A stretch of 64,000 nucleotides of DNA, taken from the NCBI RefSeq assembly GCF_028657905.1, contig NZ_CP117782.1, positions 3,472,001 to 3,536,000 on the forward strand, given 5' to 3'. Of the stretch, positions 60,443 to 64,000 are shown one piece after another. A model generated the notes under the pieces. That model did not search any database, was not told where the DNA came from, and was given only the letters and a program-made list of their open reading frames with translations. How positions within the stretch are numbered: position 1 is the stretch's first letter; every line of letters starts with the position of its first letter. Both the position numbers and the translations under genes were made by a program. This DNA comes from Burkholderia sp. FERM BP-3421 (GTDB taxonomy: Bacteria; Pseudomonadota; Gammaproteobacteria; Burkholderiales; Burkholderiaceae).

Positions 60443-62245
60443 ATGAAGCCGATTCGCTACACGATCGTTCCGAAAGATCCCGCCGCCCACCTGTTCGAGG
60501 TCACGCTCACCGTCGACGCGCCGGATCCGGCCGGCCAGCGGTTCACGTTGCCCGTGTGGATTCCGGGCAGCTACATGGTGCGCGAGTTCGCGCGCAACAT
60601 CGTGACCCTGCGCGCGTTCAACGACGCCGGCCGCAAGGTCGCGATCGCGAAGACCGACAAGCGGACCTGGCTCGCCGCGCCGGTGCAGGGCGCGCTCACG
60701 CTGCGCTATGACGTGTACGCGTGGGATCTGTCGGTGCGCGCCGCGCATCTCGACGACACCGGCGGCTTCTTCAACGGCACCAGCGTGTTCCTCGCGGTCG
60801 CCGGGCGCGAGGACGCGCCGTGCAGCGTCGAGATCGTGCGTCCGGCCGGCGATGCCGGCCGCCGCTGGCGCGTCGCGACGGCGTTGACGGAGGCGCGCGG
60901 CACGAAGCGCCACGGCTTCGGCGTCTACCGCGCGGACAACTACGACGAGCTGATCGATCATCCGGTGACGCTCGGCGAATTCGCGCTCGCGAGCTTCGAG
61001 GCTCACGGTGTGCCGCACGACGTGGTGATCGCGGGACGCGTGGCGGCGCTCGATATCGAGCGCCTCGCGGTCGACCTGAAGCGGGTGTGCGAGGCGCAGA
61101 TCGCGCTGTTCGAGCCGAAGTCGCGGCGCGCTCCGATGGCGCGCTACGTGTTCATGACGCAGGCCGTCAGCGACGGCTACGGCGGCCTCGAGCACCGCGC
61201 GTCGACCGCGCTGATCTGCAACCGCGCCGACCTGCCGGTGAAGGGGCGGCCCGAGACGAGCGAGGGCTACCGCACCTATCTCGGCCTGTGCAGCCACGAG
61301 TATTTCCACACGTGGAACGTGAAGCGGATCAAGCCGGCGGCGTTCGCCCCGTATGACCTGTCGACCGAGAACTACACCTCGCTGCTGTGGCTGTTCGAGG
61401 GCTTCACGTCGTACTACGACGACCTGATGCTGATGCGCGCGGGGCTGATCACGCAGGCCGAGTATTTCTCGCTGCTGGGCCGCACGATCGGCGGCGTGCG
61501 GCGCGGCGCGGGGCGGCTCAAGCAGAGCGTCGCGGAAAGCTCGTTCGATACGTGGATCAAGTACTACCGGCAGGACGAGAACGCGACCAACGCGATCGTC
61601 AGCTATTACACGAAGGGCTCGCTCGTCGCGCTCGCGTTCGATCTCGCGATTCGCGCGCAGACCCGCAACCGCAAGTCGCTCGACGACGTGATGCGGCTCC
61701 TGTGGCAGCGCTACGGCCGCGACTTCTATCACGGCAAGCCGCGCGGCGTGGGTGAGGACGAGGTCGAGGCGCTGATCGCGGAAGCGACCGGCGTGACGCT
61801 CGGCCGGCTCTACGCCGACGCGGTCGAGGGCACGCGCGACTTGCCGCTCGATACGCTGTTCGCGCCGTTCGGCGTGACGCTCGCGGCCGACACCGGCGGA
61901 GGCGGCGACGCCGGGCCCAAGCCGACCCTGGGCGCGCGCATGCGCGGCGGCGCGGACTGTACGCTGGCGGCCGTCTACGAGGGCGGTGCGGCGCACCGCG
62001 CGGGCTTGTCGGCCGGCGACGTGCTGGTTGCGCTCGAGGGCCTGAGGATAACGGGGTCGAATCTCGATGCGCTGCTCGCGCGCTTCCGGCCGGGCGACAA
62101 GGTGGAACTGCACGCCTTCCGCCGCGACGAACTGCGCACGGTGCGGCTCAAGCTGGACGGGCCGGAAATCCTGCGCTGCCGGCTCAGCACGCAGGACAAG
62201 CCCGCGGCGCAGCGGACGGCCCGGGAGGCCTGGCTGGGCGCATGA
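60443..62245 (+). CDS. M61-family glycyl aminopeptidase with PDZ domain
   Basis: A 600-residue protein without a signal peptide. An N-terminal beta-rich domain (1-170, with GSYMVREFARNI) is followed by a thermolysin-like catalytic domain carrying the zinc motif H285-E-Y-F-H289 and downstream Glu (WLFEGFTSYYDDLM). The C-terminal part (about 500-580) is a PDZ domain (VYEGGAAHRAGLSAGDVLVALEG). Known members cleave N-terminal Gly or Ala. It is probably cytoplasmic. The stop is followed by a small intergenic region and azoR. Confidence 0.93.
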   Translation: MKPIRYTIVPKDPAAHLFEVTLTVDAPDPAGQRFTLPVWIPGSYMVREFARNIVTLRAFNDAGRKVAIAKTDKRTWLAAPVQGALTLRYDVYAWDLSVRAAHLDDTGGFFNGTSVFLAVAGREDAPCSVEIVRPAGDAGRRWRVATALTEARGTKRHGFGVYRADNYDELIDHPVTLGEFALASFEAHGVPHDVVIAGRVAALDIERLAVDLKRVCEAQIALFEPKSRRAPMARYVFMTQAVSDGYGGLEHRASTALICNRADLPVKGRPETSEGYRTYLGLCSHEYFHTWNVKRIKPAAFAPYDLSTENYTSLLWLFEGFTSYYDDLMLMRAGLITQAEYFSLLGRTIGGVRRGAGRLKQSVAESSFDTWIKYYRQDENATNAIVSYYTKGSLVALAFDLAIRAQTRNRKSLDDVMRLLWQRYGRDFYHGKPRGVGEDEVEALIAEATGVTLGRLYADAVEGTRDLPLDTLFAPFGVTLAADTGGGGDAGPKPTLGARMRGGADCTLAAVYEGGAAHRAGLSAGDVLVALEGLRITGSNLDALLARFRPGDKVELHAFRRDELRTVRLKLDGPEILRCRLSTQDKPAAQRTAREAWLGA

Positions 62246-62379
62246 CCGGCCGCCCGGCAGCGGTGGATTGTTCTGCTGGTGCAACAATCCGTCGTTGCCG
62301 GGATGCTTTTTCCGGAAGGGGGGCGTGCGCACAATGGCGTCACTCGCGCTGATACGGCGCAACCCCAACGGAGCCCGAC

Positions 62380-62976
62380 ATGACGACCATCCTGCAAATC
62401 AATTCCGCCGCCCGCTCGCAAGGCGCGCAATCCACGCTGCTTGCCGACGAATTGACGGCCAAGCTGCAACAATCGAATCCCGGCGCCACGGTGACGGTGC
62501 GCAACCTGCTGGCCGATGCGCTGCCGCATCTCGACGACGCGGTGCTCGGCGCGTTCTTCACACCGGTGGACCAGCGCAGCCCGGAACAGAGCGCGATCGT
62601 CGCGAAGAGCGACGCACTGATCGACGAACTGCGCGCGGCCGACGTGATCGTGATCGGCGCGCCGCTGTACAACTTCGGCGTGTCGTCGCAGCTGAAGACC
62701 TATTTCGACTGGATCGCGCGCGCCGGCGTGACGTTCCGCTACACGGCGAACGGTCCGGAAGGGCTGATCACGGGCAAGAAGGTGCACGTGGTGTCGGCGC
62801 GCGGCGGCAAGTACGCGGGCACGCCGAACGATACCCAGACGCCGTTCCTGAAGACCTTCCTCGGCTTCGTCGGCATGACCGACGTGAGCTTCATCTACGC
62901 GGAAGGCCTGAATCTCGGGCCGGAATCGGCAAGCGCCTCGTTGGCCGGCGCGCGCGAGGCGATCGCCGCGCTCTGA
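62380..62976 (+). CDS. azoR: FMN-dependent NADH:quinone/azo oxidoreductase
   Basis: A 198-residue flavodoxin-fold reductase with the AzoR pattern: ILQINSAARSQGAQSTLLADEL at the N-terminus, VIGAPLYNFGVSSQLKTYFDWIARAGVTFRYT in the middle (FMN binding), and FLGFVGMTDVSFIYAEGL near the C-terminus. It reduces quinones and azo compounds with NADH and acts as a dimer. Downstream begins the unusual tandem array that runs to ung. Confidence 0.93.
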   Translation: MTTILQINSAARSQGAQSTLLADELTAKLQQSNPGATVTVRNLLADALPHLDDAVLGAFFTPVDQRSPEQSAIVAKSDALIDELRAADVIVIGAPLYNFGVSSQLKTYFDWIARAGVTFRYTANGPEGLITGKKVHVVSARGGKYAGTPNDTQTPFLKTFLGFVGMTDVSFIYAEGLNLGPESASASLAGAREAIAAL

Positions 62977-63007
62977 GGCGTGGCTTGCGGATAGCACCGC
63001 GCCAATG

Positions 63008-63052
63008 ACGACAAACGCGGCGTACCGGAAGGTGCGCGGCGTTTGTCGTTTT
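63008..63052. terminator. Hairpin terminator, array copy 1 (after azoR)
   Basis: ACGACAAACGC (63008-63018) and GCGTTTGTCGT (63039-63049) enclose a further pairing GC-rich inner stem and are followed by TTT. It is a convincing stop for the azoR transcript. Confidence 0.8.
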
Positions 63053-63187
63053 GGCCGCGCCGGCTGGACAGTCCGGCGCTTGCACGGCGAACCCGCGCGC
63101 TTCAGGCGAGCGTCGCGGCTCGGTCTGACGGTCTCCGGTCGCTCGATTTGCAGCCCGGCGTGGCTTGCGGATCGCCTCGCGCCTATG

Positions 63188-63223
63188 AAAAACGCCGCGC
63201 ACCTTCCGGTGCGCGGCGTTTTT
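63188..63223. terminator. Hairpin terminator, array copy 2
   Basis: AAAAACGCCGCGCACC (63188-63203), loop TTCC, GGTGCGCGGCGTTTTT (63208-63223): a perfect 16-bp stem with A and T ends, usable in both directions. Confidence 0.85.
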
Positions 63224-63360
63224 GTTTCATGCGCGCAACCGGACGCGGGCGCTTGCGCGGCGAACCGCGCCGCTTCAGGCGGGCGTCGCGGCTCGGTCCG
63301 GCGGTCGCTGGTCGCTCGGTTTGTGACCCGGCGTGGCTTGCGGATCGTCTCGCGCCAACG

Positions 63361-63396
63361 AAAAAACGCCGCGTACCAAAAGGTGCGCGGCGTTTT
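63361..63396. terminator. Hairpin terminator, array copy 3
   Basis: AAAACGCCGCGTACC, loop AAAA, GGTGCGCGGCGTTTT: a 15-bp stem with one wobble pair, A-run before and T-run after. Confidence 0.82.
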
Positions 63397-63534
63397 AGTT
63401 TCGAGCGCGCAACCGGATGCGGGCGCTTGCGCGGCGAACCGCGCTGCTTCAGGCGGGCGTCGCGGTTCGGTCCGGCGGTTGCTGGTCGCTCGGTTTGTGA
63501 CCGGGCGTGCCTTGCGGATCGTCTCGCGCCAACG

Positions 63535-63570
63535 AAAAAACGCCGCGTACCAAAAGGTGCGCGGCGTTTT
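63535..63570. terminator. Hairpin terminator, array copy 4 (3' of ung)
   Basis: The same stem as copy 3, identical over the hairpin, lying 53 bases beyond the ung stop codon. Read leftward it is the natural terminator of ung. Confidence 0.85.
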
Positions 63571-63622
63571 AGTTTCATGCGCGCAACCGGACGCGGGCGC
63601 TTGCGCGGCGAACCGCGCTGCT

Positions 63623-64000
63623 TCAGGCGAGCGTCGCCGCCTGATCCGGCAGCCGCCAGTCGATCAGCGCGCGGCCCTGCGCGCCCAGATAGTCGTTCGC
63701 GAGCGCGAAGTGGCGGCAGCCCAGGAAGCCGCGATGCGCGGACAGCGGCGACGGATGCGGCGCCTCGAGCACGCAATGCGCGTGCGGATCGAACAGCGCG
63801 CGCTTGGCCTGGGCATGCGCGCCCCACAGCATGAACACGAGCCCGCGATGACGCCGCGCGAGTTCGCGGATCAGTGTGTCGGTGCACGGCTCCCAGCCGC
63901 GCTTCGCGTGGCTCGCCGCGGCGGCCTTCTCGACCGTCAGCACGGTGTTGAGCAGCAGCACGCCCTGGCGCGCCCAGGTGTCGAGGCAACCGTGGTGCGG
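63623..64000 (-). CDS. ung: Uracil-DNA glycosylase, 3' part only
   Basis: About 125 residues are visible; the 5' part lies beyond the window. The visible part begins in the GCLDTWARQGVLLLNTVLTVE region and contains the catalytic His loop HPSPLSAHRGFLGCRHF, both diagnostic of family-1 uracil-DNA glycosylase, which removes uracil from DNA. It ends DWRLPDQAATLA. Its 3' end is the apparent source of the neighbouring 174-bp tandem units. Confidence 0.94.
   Translation of the reverse strand, partial: PHHGCLDTWARQGVLLLNTVLTVEKAAAASHAKRGWEPCTDTLIRELARRHRGLVFMLWGAHAQAKRALFDPHAHCVLEAPHPSPLSAHRGFLGCRHFALANDYLGAQGRALIDWRLPDQAATLA

Larger units (their letters stand above)
62978..63668. repeat. 174-bp tandem array, each unit with a terminator hairpin and an ung 3'-end copy
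   Basis: The string CGCCGCG that opens each hairpin starts at 63193, 63367 and 63541 (period exactly 174). A more diverged unit starts at about 63016 (177 away). Each unit comprises a hairpin, then GGGCGCTTGCGCGGCGAACC, then TTCAGGCG(A/G)GCGTCGC, then GGCGTG(G/C)CTTGCGGATCG. The last copy of the TTCAGGCG block is the true 3' end of ung (stop at 63623-63625). Over 46 aligned bases the ung end and the neighbouring copy agree at about 33 positions by eye. Confidence 0.85.

Noticed and set aside
58136..62368. A 1410-codon open frame on the minus strand across the ubiH-like, dsbC and M61 genes
   Set aside because: It is antisense to three well-recognised genes, Arg/Ala-rich in the way GC-rich shadow frames are, and has no motifs or ribosome binding site.
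63188..63570. Regularly spaced palindromes that might suggest a CRISPR array
   Set aside because: Spacing is 174 bases and the spacers are themselves repeated copies; the palindromes are terminators. No cas genes.
63043..63989. Long open frames on both strands through the 174-bp array, giving repeated Arg-rich peptides
   Set aside because: They follow from the period (174 is divisible by 3) and GC bias. The stretch holds perfect terminators and no start signals, so a repeat-protein gene is unlikely.

Overview
The window is a 64 kb piece of a high-GC betaproteobacterial chromosome. It most resembles Burkholderia sensu stricto. The evidence is a Burkholderia-type type VI secretion (T6SS) locus, the hemA-prfA-prmC-grxD-ubiX block, ettA, ychF, dsbC and a ubiH-like gene, all with strongly GC-biased third codon positions. 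The species cannot be fixed from the sequence alone.

Layout. (1) 0-8.5 kb is the edge of a T6SS cluster: the 3' end of tssA, then leftward tssM-tagF-BON/OmpA (tssM and tagF overlap as ATGA), a TagX-like peptidoglycan peptidase, and a divergent membrane protein of unknown role. (2) 8.6-14.1 kb is a self-contained type I export operon read leftward: a 74-residue double-glycine precursor peptide that looks like a class II microcin, a CvaA/HlyD-type adaptor, a C39-peptidase ABC exporter and a TolC-type channel. The precursor has a clear promoter, two dyad elements in its leader, and a terminator-like hairpin before the exporter genes. I saw no immunity gene. This is the best candidate for an undescribed system. 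(3) 14.4-45.5 kb is mostly core and housekeeping: a ZntB-like transporter, a LysR/oxidoreductase pair, an M1 aminopeptidase lipoprotein, methyltransferases, a TetR/MFS pair with two operators, a YegD-like Hsp70, a cold-shock protein, two amino-acid permeases, the haem/translation-termination operon, an atypical OmpR-type regulator without its phospho-acceptor Asp, aminopeptidase P, EttA, a frameshifted MmcQ/YjbR gene and a degenerate 100-bp tandem repeat. (4) 46.0-56.0 kb is an accessory island, visibly poorer in GC over the cargo genes. It holds an IS3-family element with a programmed frameshift site, a T6SS effector module (vgrG, a peptidoglycan hydrolase with M23-like and GH19-like ends, and a candidate periplasmic immunity protein), a P4-type integrase broken by two frameshifts, and an ISL3-family element with a perfect 8-bp target duplication. 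(5) 56.0-64.0 kb returns to core genes (ychF, a ubiH-like gene, dsbC, an M61 peptidase, azoR, and the 3' part of ung). It ends in an unusual 174-bp tandem array in which each unit carries a terminator hairpin and a degenerate copy of the ung 3' end.

Taken together, the window carries three antibacterial modules: the T6SS core edge, an orphan VgrG-linked effector/immunity island, and a putative microcin exporter operon beside the T6SS. No rRNA, tRNA or CRISPR array was recognised by eye.
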